Assembly: GCA_951813525.2 (NCBI GenBank) | Contig: CATOTJ020000001.1 | Coordinates: 806,001-870,000, forward strand | Length of the DNA: 64,000 bases | Direction of reading: 5' to 3' | Source of the DNA: Thermohalobaculum sp951813525 | Lineage (GTDB): Bacteria > Pseudomonadota > Alphaproteobacteria > Rhodobacterales > Rhodobacteraceae | Part shown: one piece after another, positions 42,569 through 50,754 of the stretch | Layout of the letters: the number at the start of each line of letters is the position of its first letter | Position numbering within the stretch: position 1 is the first letter of the stretch | Made by a program: the position numbers and the translations under genes | The notes under the pieces: generated by a model | What the model was told of the DNA's origin: nothing | Databases searched by the model: none | The model's input: the letters and a program-made list of their open reading frames with translations, nothing else

Positions 42569-42881
42569 GTTCGGCACGTCCACCAACTCCCCGCTTCTGA
42601 ACAAGTCTCTACACTCACAAACTACAGCTAAACCCTGCATTTTCGACTACGGCGCATCTGGTTGCGACATGGCCTGCCGTCATGGTGAAAAAATCGTGCC
42701 GATATGGAGCAAATTCAAGGATCGCTGGAATTTACTTCCGCAATCTCAGTCGGATAGATGATGCGACGCAATGTGTCGTTTTCGGCTATTGTTGCGTCGC
42801 ATTTCGATCTGTATGGTGGGCACCTGATCAGAAGGCAGCGGGCAGTTGGCAACCCGCGCCCGATCCACGCAAAGGAAGCCG
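42569..42881. other. divergent control region between the folate operon and metF
   Basis: 313 bp with both operons reading away from it. It holds the inverted repeat at 42761-42802 and a short stem GCGGG-N10-CCCGC at about 42839-42858. I looked for SAM-II, SAM/SAH and cobalamin riboswitch landmarks and could not find a convincing match. Confidence 0.5.
42761..42802. promoter_or_regulatory. 11-bp inverted repeat, probable operator
   Basis: ATGCGACGCAA (42761-42771) and TTGCGTCGCAT (42792-42802) are exact complements spaced by 20 bp, 80-120 bp upstream of metF. A spacing of about three helical turns between half-sites suits two dimers or a dimer bridging a promoter. Confidence 0.55.
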
Positions 42882-43784
42882 ATGTCCGTTTTGACCAAGG
42901 GCGCAGCCCGCCTGCCCCGAATCAGTTTCGAGTTTTTTCCACCCAAGTCGCCAAAGGCTTCTATGGCGCTTTGGTCGGCAGTTCAGCGCCTTGCACCGCT
43001 GGGGCCAGACTTTGTTTCGGTGACTTACGGCGCGGGCGGATCGACACGCGATCGGACCCTGAACGCGATCAGGGCAATCCGTGACCGCGCCCGTCTGAAT
43101 GTCGCAGGACATCTGACCTGTGTCGGTGCAACGAAAGAAGAGGTCCTGGAAACGGCTCAAGCTTACGCGGCCCTAGGCTGCCGGCGGATCGTCGCGCTGC
43201 GCGGTGATCCGGCCGAGGGGGCCGACACGTTCTGCGCCCATCCCGGCGGGTTTTCCGGTTCGGTCGACTTGATCCGTGCTTTGGCAGAAATGGGCAGGTT
43301 CGATCTCTATGTTGCAGGATACCCGGAACCACATCCCGATGCGGCGACACAGCAGGATGATATCGACCACCTGAAGCGAAAAATCGATGCAGGCGCCACG
43401 GCGGCGATTACGCAGCTATTTTTTGACAACGAGGTGTTCTTGCGCTTTCGCGACCGCTGCGATGCCGCTGGCATTACCGCCCCAATTATCCCTGGCATCA
43501 TGCCGGTCGAAAATTTCGCGCGGATGAAAAAATTCGCCGAACGGTGCCGCACGTCGATCCCCGGTTGGATGCCGAAGGCTTATCGGAATGCCGACGACGA
43601 AGATCAGCACGATTTACTGTCGGTTGCCATCTGTGCCGAACAGTGCGACGAGCTGGCATCAGAGGGGGTCGATGGCCTGCACCTTTACACCATGAACAAG
43701 CCTGATCTGCCCTATCAGGTGTGCCGTGCCCTGGGCGTCGAACCTGCCGAATTTCAGGTGGCGACCGGCGGCGCATCAGCCTGA
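42882..43784 (+). CDS. metF: methylenetetrahydrofolate reductase
   Basis: A 300-residue canonical MetF. It reduces 5,10-methylene-THF to 5-methyl-THF with FAD. Landmarks are ISFEFFPPKSPKA, FVSVTYGAGGSTRDRT, HLTCVGATKEEV, IVALRGDPAEG, FDLYVAGYPEPHPDA and AITQLFFDNEVF. AAAGGAAGC precedes the ATG. It is divergent from the second MTHFR-like gene's operon across the control region with an inverted repeat. Confidence 0.94.
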   Translation: MSVLTKGAARLPRISFEFFPPKSPKASMALWSAVQRLAPLGPDFVSVTYGAGGSTRDRTLNAIRAIRDRARLNVAGHLTCVGATKEEVLETAQAYAALGCRRIVALRGDPAEGADTFCAHPGGFSGSVDLIRALAEMGRFDLYVAGYPEPHPDAATQQDDIDHLKRKIDAGATAAITQLFFDNEVFLRFRDRCDAAGITAPIIPGIMPVENFARMKKFAERCRTSIPGWMPKAYRNADDEDQHDLLSVAICAEQCDELASEGVDGLHLYTMNKPDLPYQVCRALGVEPAEFQVATGGASA

Positions 43785-43879
43785 CGAAGCTTAAGAGGCT
43801 GCTCGACCGCAGATCAACTTGCCGCAATTGCCCCGGCGCCCTAGACAGAAGCATAGGGTCCCATTGGGCAGGCGGCTGC

Positions 43880-45028
43880 ATGGCTGACAGCGACAGCAAA
43901 TCCCCGCAGTCACGCGGGCCGAACCAGCGAAAATCGCGCGGGAACGCTGGTCATCGCGGCACGCGCGGTCAAGGCCGGGGCGATGGACCGATTGCGGCAT
44001 TGGATCTGGGTACAAACAATTGCCGCCTGCTTGTCGCGCGCCCGGAAGGGTCGGGGTTTTCCGTCATGGACGCCTTTTCCCGCGCGGTACGTCTGGGCGA
44101 AGGTGTCGAGGCATCGAACGTGCTGTCAGACGAGGCGCAATCGCGTGCCCTGAAGGCACTGCGGATATGCGCTGGCAAGATCCGTCACCATCGGGTCCGC
44201 GATCAACGCATCGTTGCGACCGAAGCGTGCCGCCGCGCCCTGAACGGCCGCGACTTTGTTCGCAGGGTCGGGCGTGAAACCGGGCTGTCCATGGACATCA
44301 TCACGCCCGAGGAAGAAGCACGGCTTGCCGTGGCGGGTTGTGCGCCGCTGATCGACCCAGATGCGGACCAGTTGCTGGTCTTTGACATTGGTGGTGGATC
44401 GACGGAATTGATCTGGATCGACATGTCGGGCACCCCGGCAACGCGGCGGGAAAATCTGGTTCGCGCACTGGCACCGTTGGGCCGCGGGCGGAACGAGACG
44501 GCAACTGCGCGCGCTGCTGCCGCCCATATCGCTGATTGGATTTCTGTGCCGATGGGCGTTTCGACCCTGCATGACCGGTTCGCCCATATCGGCGACGTTG
44601 CATCGCGTTTCACCGCCATGTCGTTGCACTTTGAAGAACGGCTATCACCTTTCGGTCCATACGACGCCGCCGATACGGGCGACGTGACCCGAAATCTGCA
44701 AATCATCGGCGTGTCAGGCACGGCCACGACCTTCGGCGCACTACATCTGGGCCTCCGCAATTACGACCGCAGCAAAGTCGATGGGCTGTGGTTGCCCGCC
44801 GATCGCGCCGCAATCGTTGCCGATCAACTGCTGTCCATGGAGGCGACCGATCGCGCCAGCCATCCCGGGATCGGACGAGGGCGCTCCGAACTGGTGATTT
44901 CCGGGTCTGCCATTTTAATGACGATCCTGCGGATCTGGCCCGTAAACCGGCTGCGGATCGCCGACCGCGGATTGCGAGAGGGTATTTTGTATGGCCTGAT
45001 CCAAGCCCGGCGGGATCGCAAACAATGA
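43880..45028 (+). CDS. ppx: exopolyphosphatase / pppGpp pyrophosphatase family
   Basis: A 382-residue Ppx/GppA phosphatase. The phosphate-1 motif is IAALDLGTNNCRLLVA and the phosphate-2 motif DIGGGSTEL; ITPEEEARLAV is the conserved catalytic-Glu region. The first ~35 residues are a disordered basic stretch (QRKSRGNAGHRGTRGQGRG). It degrades polyphosphate or pppGpp; the two cannot be separated here. The stop overlaps the rlmE start as ATGA. Confidence 0.9.
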   Translation: MADSDSKSPQSRGPNQRKSRGNAGHRGTRGQGRGDGPIAALDLGTNNCRLLVARPEGSGFSVMDAFSRAVRLGEGVEASNVLSDEAQSRALKALRICAGKIRHHRVRDQRIVATEACRRALNGRDFVRRVGRETGLSMDIITPEEEARLAVAGCAPLIDPDADQLLVFDIGGGSTELIWIDMSGTPATRRENLVRALAPLGRGRNETATARAAAAHIADWISVPMGVSTLHDRFAHIGDVASRFTAMSLHFEERLSPFGPYDAADTGDVTRNLQIIGVSGTATTFGALHLGLRNYDRSKVDGLWLPADRAAIVADQLLSMEATDRASHPGIGRGRSELVISGSAILMTILRIWPVNRLRIADRGLREGILYGLIQARRDRKQ

Positions 45029-45771
45029 CCCGGAAACCGGGCGGAACGAAGGGTGGGCCAAAGAACACATCCGGGCGCGGTGAACGCGAACTCAGAACCC
45101 GGGTGAAGACCGCAAAAGGCCGGAAGGTTTCGTCGACCCGTTGGTTAGAGCGGCAGCTGAACGACCCGTATGTTGCGCGCGCAAAGCGCGAGGGATATCG
45201 CTCTCGCGCCGCTTATAAGCTGTTGGAATTGGATGACAGACTGCGGTTTCTGGTGCCCGGCGCGCGGGTCGTCGATCTGGGCTGCGCCCCTGGCGGCTGG
45301 TGCCAAGTGGCGGTATCCCGGGTCAACGCGCTCGGTGAGAGGAAGGGCAAAGCCGTCGGTACGGTTCTGGGCGTCGACTTCCAAGCCGTCGAACCCATTC
45401 CAGGCGCGCATATCCTCGAGCTGGATTTCCTTGATGAAGGCGCCGATCTGGCGGTCAAAGAGGCGCTGGGCGCAGACGCCGATGTCGTCGTCTCGGACAT
45501 GGCCGCGTTTGCAAGCGGGCATCGCCCCACAGACCATCTGCGCATCATCGCACTCGCCGAAACCGCCGCCTATTTCGCATTTGACGTGCTGGCCGAGGGC
45601 GGAACGTTTGCAGCAAAAGTTTTGCAGGGCGGTACCGAGGGCGAACTTCTGGCCTTGCTGAAAAAGCACTTCACCAAGGTCGCGCACATAAAGCCGCCTG
45701 CCTCGCGCGCCGACAGTGCCGAGATGTTTGTCGTGGCAACCGGGTTTCGATCGCAAGAGGACCCCGGCTGA
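45025..45771 (+). CDS. rlmE: 23S rRNA (uridine-2'-O-)-methyltransferase
   Basis: A 248-residue FtsJ/RrmJ enzyme that methylates U2552 of 23S rRNA late in 50S assembly. Motifs are YRSRAAYKLLELD (Lys of the KDKE tetrad), VVDLGCAPGGWCQVAV (SAM site), VVVSDMAAFASGHRPTDH (Asp) and FAAKVLQGG (Lys). The N-terminal ~35 residues are a basic extension. It is translationally coupled to ppx. Confidence 0.94.
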   Translation: MTRKPGGTKGGPKNTSGRGERELRTRVKTAKGRKVSSTRWLERQLNDPYVARAKREGYRSRAAYKLLELDDRLRFLVPGARVVDLGCAPGGWCQVAVSRVNALGERKGKAVGTVLGVDFQAVEPIPGAHILELDFLDEGADLAVKEALGADADVVVSDMAAFASGHRPTDHLRIIALAETAAYFAFDVLAEGGTFAAKVLQGGTEGELLALLKKHFTKVAHIKPPASRADSAEMFVVATGFRSQEDPG

Positions 45772-45892
45772 GCACACGCTCTGGATGAAGTTGGGTTTTC
45801 GCTTTCACTGTGTCCAGGTTGACAGTGCACATGTAGGATCGGACGCGACCCATTAGTTCGGGCGCAGCCCCTTAGTGAGGAAGGATCGTGCC

Positions 45893-47416
45893 ATGACTGC
45901 CGTTGCTCTCGACTTCGACAGACTGGTCTATTTCGGCGACAGTCTTACAGATTCAGACGAATTTTATGCGGCCTCCGGGGCCGTGGCCTTCTTCGCTTTT
46001 CCGCTGGACGCGCTCGGCTATGCAGGCCAGTTTTCCAACGGACCGGTATACGCCGATCTTGTGCCCGGGTTGATTGGTGTCAATGGCGGCGAAGACCTGA
46101 ACTATGCGGTCGGCGGTGCCCAGGCGCTGACCGATCGGACGATTGGCGAAATCCTGCCGACGGCGATCATCCGCCCGGACGCAACCCCCGCAGATCTGGC
46201 ATTCCGAATTGATATCGACGGTCAGGTAGATCGGTTCCTAACAGCCGAACTGGGTCAGGATCTTTCGACGACGGCAGCGTCTGTTTTCATCGGCTTTAAC
46301 GACCTGAACGATTTTGTGCCGACAAGTCCACAAACAGCGTTGGCCGAGGCAATCGACTATGGCGTAACGCTGGCGGGCGAGGCGCTCGCCAGCGCGGGTG
46401 CCCTGGCAGGCGCAGGCATCGGCACGGTCATCCTGAACACACTTGGCGACCCGTCGATCTTTCCGGTCACCCAGAACGACCCACCGGAACTTGCCGGTTT
46501 GGCGACCGCTGCCGTCAGCGCCTACAATCAGGCTCTGGTCGCCGGTGCCGGACCGCTCGAAGCGCTGGGCGCCGGTGTGGTGGTTGTCGACATGGCGGCA
46601 ATTTTCCACGAAATCGAAGTCGATTTTACGTCTTTCGGCTTTCGCACGATCGACGACCAGGTGCTGCTGCCCGACATCACTGGCGACAATATCGAAGAGT
46701 TCAATCCCGCCGTCGCTGGAATACCTCTCGACCAGATAGGGTTCTTTGACAGCGTTCATCCGACAACGGAAATGCATGGCATCATTGCGGCGTTCCAAGC
46801 AGAAAGCTTGACGTCAGAGGTTTTTGTCGGAAGCGACGGCAGCGACGTGCGGCTTTTCGGGCATCGCGACGATCTGGCACTCGGCGGCGGCTCGGGCGAC
46901 ATTCTGCTGCTGCGCGGCGGTGATGACAATGCGCTGGGCGGACTGGGCGATGATCTCATTGTCGGAGGGTATGGCAACGATCTGGCGGCAGGCGGTGCCG
47001 GTGCGGACAAGATTGTTGGCAGTTGGGGCAATGACATTCTGGTCGATGGCGATGGCGACGACCTGACGGCGGGCGGCAGAGGCAACAATCTGATCATTGA
47101 CGGTCAGGGCGACGACCGCCATCGCGGCGGCACTGGCGACGACACCTTTGTCTTTACCGAGGGCGCGCTGATGGGCCGGGCGGAAGACAGCGCCAATCTA
47201 ATCCAGGGCGGCGGCGGCTTTGACCGGCTGATCCTTCGCGTAACGGATGCAACCAGCGTTGAAACGACCGTGTCTGGACGCTGGACCGTGTACGAGGATT
47301 TAGGCCTGCGCATCCGCGGCATCGAGGAAGTCATCGTCGTCGAGGGCACGGACCTGTCGCAGGAGGCCTTCTATGATGGCCAGTTTGCAACAGCCGATCT
47401 GTGGAACTTCATCTGA
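45893..47416 (+). CDS. GDSL-type esterase with C-terminal RTX repeats
   Basis: A 507-residue secreted-type enzyme. The SGNH blocks are FGDSLTDSDEFY (nucleophile), FIGFNDLNDFV (block III Asn) and FFDSVHPTTEMHG (block V Asp-His). Residues ~315-430 hold nine-residue RTX repeats (GGGSGDILL, GGLGDDLIV, GGAGADKIV) that bind Ca, then a C-terminal ~85-residue domain. There is no Sec signal, consistent with type I secretion through a C-terminal signal. AGGAAGGATC precedes the ATG; an in-frame GTG 18 bases upstream would place no ribosome site. The nearest T1SS genes are not in this window. Confidence 0.85.
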   Translation: MTAVALDFDRLVYFGDSLTDSDEFYAASGAVAFFAFPLDALGYAGQFSNGPVYADLVPGLIGVNGGEDLNYAVGGAQALTDRTIGEILPTAIIRPDATPADLAFRIDIDGQVDRFLTAELGQDLSTTAASVFIGFNDLNDFVPTSPQTALAEAIDYGVTLAGEALASAGALAGAGIGTVILNTLGDPSIFPVTQNDPPELAGLATAAVSAYNQALVAGAGPLEALGAGVVVVDMAAIFHEIEVDFTSFGFRTIDDQVLLPDITGDNIEEFNPAVAGIPLDQIGFFDSVHPTTEMHGIIAAFQAESLTSEVFVGSDGSDVRLFGHRDDLALGGGSGDILLLRGGDDNALGGLGDDLIVGGYGNDLAAGGAGADKIVGSWGNDILVDGDGDDLTAGGRGNNLIIDGQGDDRHRGGTGDDTFVFTEGALMGRAEDSANLIQGGGGFDRLILRVTDATSVETTVSGRWTVYEDLGLRIRGIEEVIVVEGTDLSQEAFYDGQFATADLWNFI

Positions 47417-47496
47417 ACAGGCGACTAACTTTCGACACGGGGCGGCCGCCAGCGTTTTCAGGCGCACCGGCGGCCAAATGTTGTTCTTCGTGCCCG

Positions 47497-47772
47497 CTAT
47501 TTCTTTTCCAGGCTGCCATCCTTGATGACGACGTCATCGGAACCTGAGACCTCAATTTCCCCAACGCCTTTGACCTCGACCTCGCATTTCGATGCCGACG
47601 AGTTCAGGTATCCGGACTTCGTTGTCCCGCCCGAAATCGACGTCCTCGATGTTCCTCCACCGCAATTCACGGCGATATCATAGCTGGTGCTGTCCTTGTT
47701 GATCACTGACCCGGCCATGCCGGTCGTCGTGGTCATCAGCAGTGCAAGCGTAGTCGTCAGAATAACCTTCAT
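47497..47772 (-). CDS. small exported protein
   Basis: A 91-residue protein with a signal peptide (MKVILTTTLALLMTTTTGMA). The mature part has two cysteines (VNCGGGTS and SKCEVEV) that may form a disulfide, and beta-strand-like repeats (GVGEIEVSGSDDVVIKDG). GGAGCAGA precedes the ATG. It lies on the minus strand between the esterase and guaB. No family recognised. Confidence 0.65.
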   Translation of the reverse strand: MKVILTTTLALLMTTTTGMAGSVINKDSTSYDIAVNCGGGTSRTSISGGTTKSGYLNSSASKCEVEVKGVGEIEVSGSDDVVIKDGSLEKK

Positions 47773-47951
47773 CTATCTGCTCCGTTTCTCGAAATTTGCC
47801 GGAGTTTCATTGTACCCCAGGACGCAAGCCAATCCTAACCCGGCGCGCTGCCCAAGATCGGCTTTTCGCCGCAGTGCATCAAAGCCGCTTCCCTTTCGGC
47901 CCGACCCGTGAGATATGGACGCGCCAATACCGACAACTCCCGGAGGATCTG

Positions 47952-49409
47952 ATGGAGATTCGTGAGGCACTCACGTTCGACGATGTTCTTTTAATCCCCG
48001 GGGCATCCGAGGTCTTGCCTGCGGACGCCGAAACGCGGACCCGCGTGACCAAGGGGATCGAGTTGAACATCCCGCTGCTGTCGTCGGCTATGGACACCGT
48101 GACCGAGGCAGAAATGGCGATTTGCATGGCGCAGGCTGGCGGCATGGGCGTCATCCACCGGAATCTAGATATCCGCGAGCAAGCCCGTCAGGTGCGCCGG
48201 GTCAAGCGGTTCGAAAGCGGGATCGTCTATAACCCAGTTACAATGGCGCCAGATCAGACATTGGGCGACGCACAACGGTTGCAGGAAAAGTACAAAATCA
48301 CCGGATTTCCGGTGGTCGATCGCGAAAAGCGTCTGGTCGGCATTCTGACCAATCGCGATATGCGTTTCGCCGAGGATATGAACACACCGATTTCGGCGCT
48401 GATGACTGATGACAAATTGGCCACTGTGCGCGAGCCGGTGGACCTGGAAGCAGCGCGAAAGCTGTTGCAAAGCCGCCGGATCGAAAAACTGCTGGTGGTC
48501 AACGAAACGGGCGAGTGCACCGGATTGCTGACCGTGAAGGATCTGCAAAAAGCTGTGCTGAACCCACAGGCCTGCAAGGACGAACTCGGCAGATTACGTG
48601 TTGCCGCGGCGACGACCGTCGGCGATGCAGGGTTCGAGCGGTCGCAGGCACTGATTGATGCAGGCGTCGATCTGATTGTCATCGACACGGCACACGGGCA
48701 TTCGGCATCGGTTGCCGAGGCGGTCGAGCGGGTGAAAAAACACTCCAACTCCGTTCAAGTCGTTGCAGGCAATGTTGCCACGGCCGAAGCAACGCGCGCG
48801 CTGATCGGCGCAGGGGCAGATGCGGTCAAAATCGGGATCGGACCGGGATCAATTTGCACCACACGCATCGTCGCCGGGGTCGGGATGCCGCAGCTGACCG
48901 CGGTTATGGACTGCGCCGAAGAGGCCGCTAAAAACGGCAGCCCTGTGATCGCGGACGGCGGTGTCAAGTTCTCCGGCGATTTGGCCAAAGCGATTGCCGC
49001 GGGGGCGAATTGCGCGATGGTCGGGTCGATGCTTGCGGGCACCGATGAAGCACCCGGCGAGGTTTTCCTCTATCAAGGGCGATCCTATAAATCCTATCGC
49101 GGTATGGGGTCGGTCGGTGCAATGGCGCGCGGATCGGCAGACCGGTACTTCCAAAAGGAAGTTTCCGAGACACACAAACTGGTTCCCGAGGGGATTGAGG
49201 GCCAGGTTCCTTATAAAGGTCCCGCTGGCACAGTTATCCATCAATTGATGGGCGGTCTGCGCGCAGCCATGGGCTATACCGGAAATCGCACCATTGATGA
49301 TATGCGTTCACAGTGCGGCTTTGTCCGCATCACCAACGCCGGGCTGACCGAAAGCCATGTTCATGATGTTCAAATCACACGAGAGGCGCCGAACTATCGG
49401 GGTAGCTAA
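47952..49409 (+). CDS. guaB: inosine-5'-monophosphate dehydrogenase
   Basis: A 485-residue IMPDH. It oxidises IMP to XMP, the committed step of GMP synthesis. It has the tandem CBS domains (residues ~95-200: VTMAPDQTLGDAQ and ISALMTDDKLATVREPV), the catalytic Cys loop GPGSICTTR, and the finger RGMGSVGAM. CGGAGGATC is upstream of the ATG. It is followed by the RsmB-like gene 33 bp later. Confidence 0.97.
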   Translation: MEIREALTFDDVLLIPGASEVLPADAETRTRVTKGIELNIPLLSSAMDTVTEAEMAICMAQAGGMGVIHRNLDIREQARQVRRVKRFESGIVYNPVTMAPDQTLGDAQRLQEKYKITGFPVVDREKRLVGILTNRDMRFAEDMNTPISALMTDDKLATVREPVDLEAARKLLQSRRIEKLLVVNETGECTGLLTVKDLQKAVLNPQACKDELGRLRVAAATTVGDAGFERSQALIDAGVDLIVIDTAHGHSASVAEAVERVKKHSNSVQVVAGNVATAEATRALIGAGADAVKIGIGPGSICTTRIVAGVGMPQLTAVMDCAEEAAKNGSPVIADGGVKFSGDLAKAIAAGANCAMVGSMLAGTDEAPGEVFLYQGRSYKSYRGMGSVGAMARGSADRYFQKEVSETHKLVPEGIEGQVPYKGPAGTVIHQLMGGLRAAMGYTGNRTIDDMRSQCGFVRITNAGLTESHVHDVQITREAPNYRGS

Positions 49410-49442
49410 TCGTCGATTGGCAGTGATTGGACCTGTTCCGGC

Positions 49443-50642
49443 ATGACACCGGCGGCGCGGGTCCAGGCAGCGATAGACGTGCTGGATAAATGGCTGTCGG
49501 GATCAAGCGGCGCCGACCGCGTGCTGACCGCTTGGGGGCGGCAGAACCGATATGCGGGTTCAGGGGACCGGCGAGCAATCGGCGATTTGGTCCATGATGG
49601 GCTGCGGCGAATGCGATCGGCGGTCTGGTGCGCCGGGTTTGGCCCGGTGGGGACAGTGGATGCCACGCCAAATGGCCGTCAAATCCTACACGGGCTGACC
49701 TTGCTGAACGAACAGGACCCTGAGGCGCTTTTCACGGGCGAAAGATATGGACCTGCTATTCTGACGGCGGCGGAACGCGCCGGGCAACGCGGCCTCTCGG
49801 ATGCACCGCACAGCGTGCGCTATGACTATCCTGAGTGGCTCGCCGACGATTTCTCCAAATTGCCCGCTGCGTTGTTGTCCGGGATGCAAACCCGCGCTCC
49901 GTTTGATCTGCGGGTCAACGAACTAAAATCGACGGTCGTCAACGCAATTTCAACATTACAGGCGGCGGGGGTCGTCACGGTTCCGATCGCAGGCACCAAG
50001 GCGGGAATACGCGTCAAGGAAGGGCAACGCCGGTTGAACCAATCCGACCCATATCGCGATGGGTTGGTCGAAATACAGGACGCTGCCAGTCAGGGAATTG
50101 CCGATATCTCCAATGCCCAGCCTGGTCAGACAGCGTTGGATCTGTGCGCCGGGGGCGGCGGAAAGACCTTGGCATTGGCCGCCGCAATGGGAAACAAAGG
50201 CCGTTTGCTGGCCCATGATGTTGCCCCGGCGCGGATCGCTGCCCTCCCCGACCGGGCCCGCCGCGCCGGTGCGATCATCGAATTGATATCAACCTCCGAT
50301 CTTGCCCAACTGTCCGGTCAGTGCGACTTGGTCCTGCTTGATGCACCCTGCTCGGGTTCCGGGACCTGGCGGCGGAACCCGGATGCAAAATGGCGCTTCA
50401 CGTCCCGGCAGCTCGATATTTTGAAGGCAGCACAAGACCAGCTTTTGGCGCAGGCAATCGGTCTAACAGCCCCGGGGGGGCGGATTGTCTATGCAACTTG
50501 TTCGCTGTTGAACGCTGAAAACGACCAGCGGATTGCAGAATTTTGCAGTGCCCACCGCGAATGGCAGGCGACCCACATCTGCCAATGGTTGCCGGGACAA
50601 CCCGGCGACGGCATGTTTTGCTCCGTTCTCGAAAAAATTTAG
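49443..50642 (+). CDS. RsmB/NOP-family RNA m5C methyltransferase
   Basis: A 399-residue methyltransferase. The SAM-binding motif is TALDLCAGGGGKTLALAAAM. The two cysteines of the family are in DAPCSGSGTWRRNPDAKW and YATCSLLNAEND, forming the usual covalent-intermediate pair. The N-terminal ~130 residues resemble the NusB-like region of RsmB but are divergent. It modifies 16S rRNA C967 in E. coli; the target here may differ. Probably in the guaB transcript. Confidence 0.87.
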   Translation: MTPAARVQAAIDVLDKWLSGSSGADRVLTAWGRQNRYAGSGDRRAIGDLVHDGLRRMRSAVWCAGFGPVGTVDATPNGRQILHGLTLLNEQDPEALFTGERYGPAILTAAERAGQRGLSDAPHSVRYDYPEWLADDFSKLPAALLSGMQTRAPFDLRVNELKSTVVNAISTLQAAGVVTVPIAGTKAGIRVKEGQRRLNQSDPYRDGLVEIQDAASQGIADISNAQPGQTALDLCAGGGGKTLALAAAMGNKGRLLAHDVAPARIAALPDRARRAGAIIELISTSDLAQLSGQCDLVLLDAPCSGSGTWRRNPDAKWRFTSRQLDILKAAQDQLLAQAIGLTAPGGRIVYATCSLLNAENDQRIAEFCSAHREWQATHICQWLPGQPGDGMFCSVLEKI

Positions 50643-50754
50643 AATTCGTTAACCACACGAATCATAGGCTACAATATTGGTGTTTTTAGCCGGCTGAAAG
50701 TCCGCCGCCGGTCAGGTGCGGTTTGAAATGCGGCAGTGCAGAGGCCAGCCCTAC

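Noticed and set aside
42569..42881. Riboswitch (SAM, SAH or cobalamin) upstream of metF
   Set aside because: No P1 pairing or conserved cores could be matched; only a plain inverted repeat and a short stem were seen.
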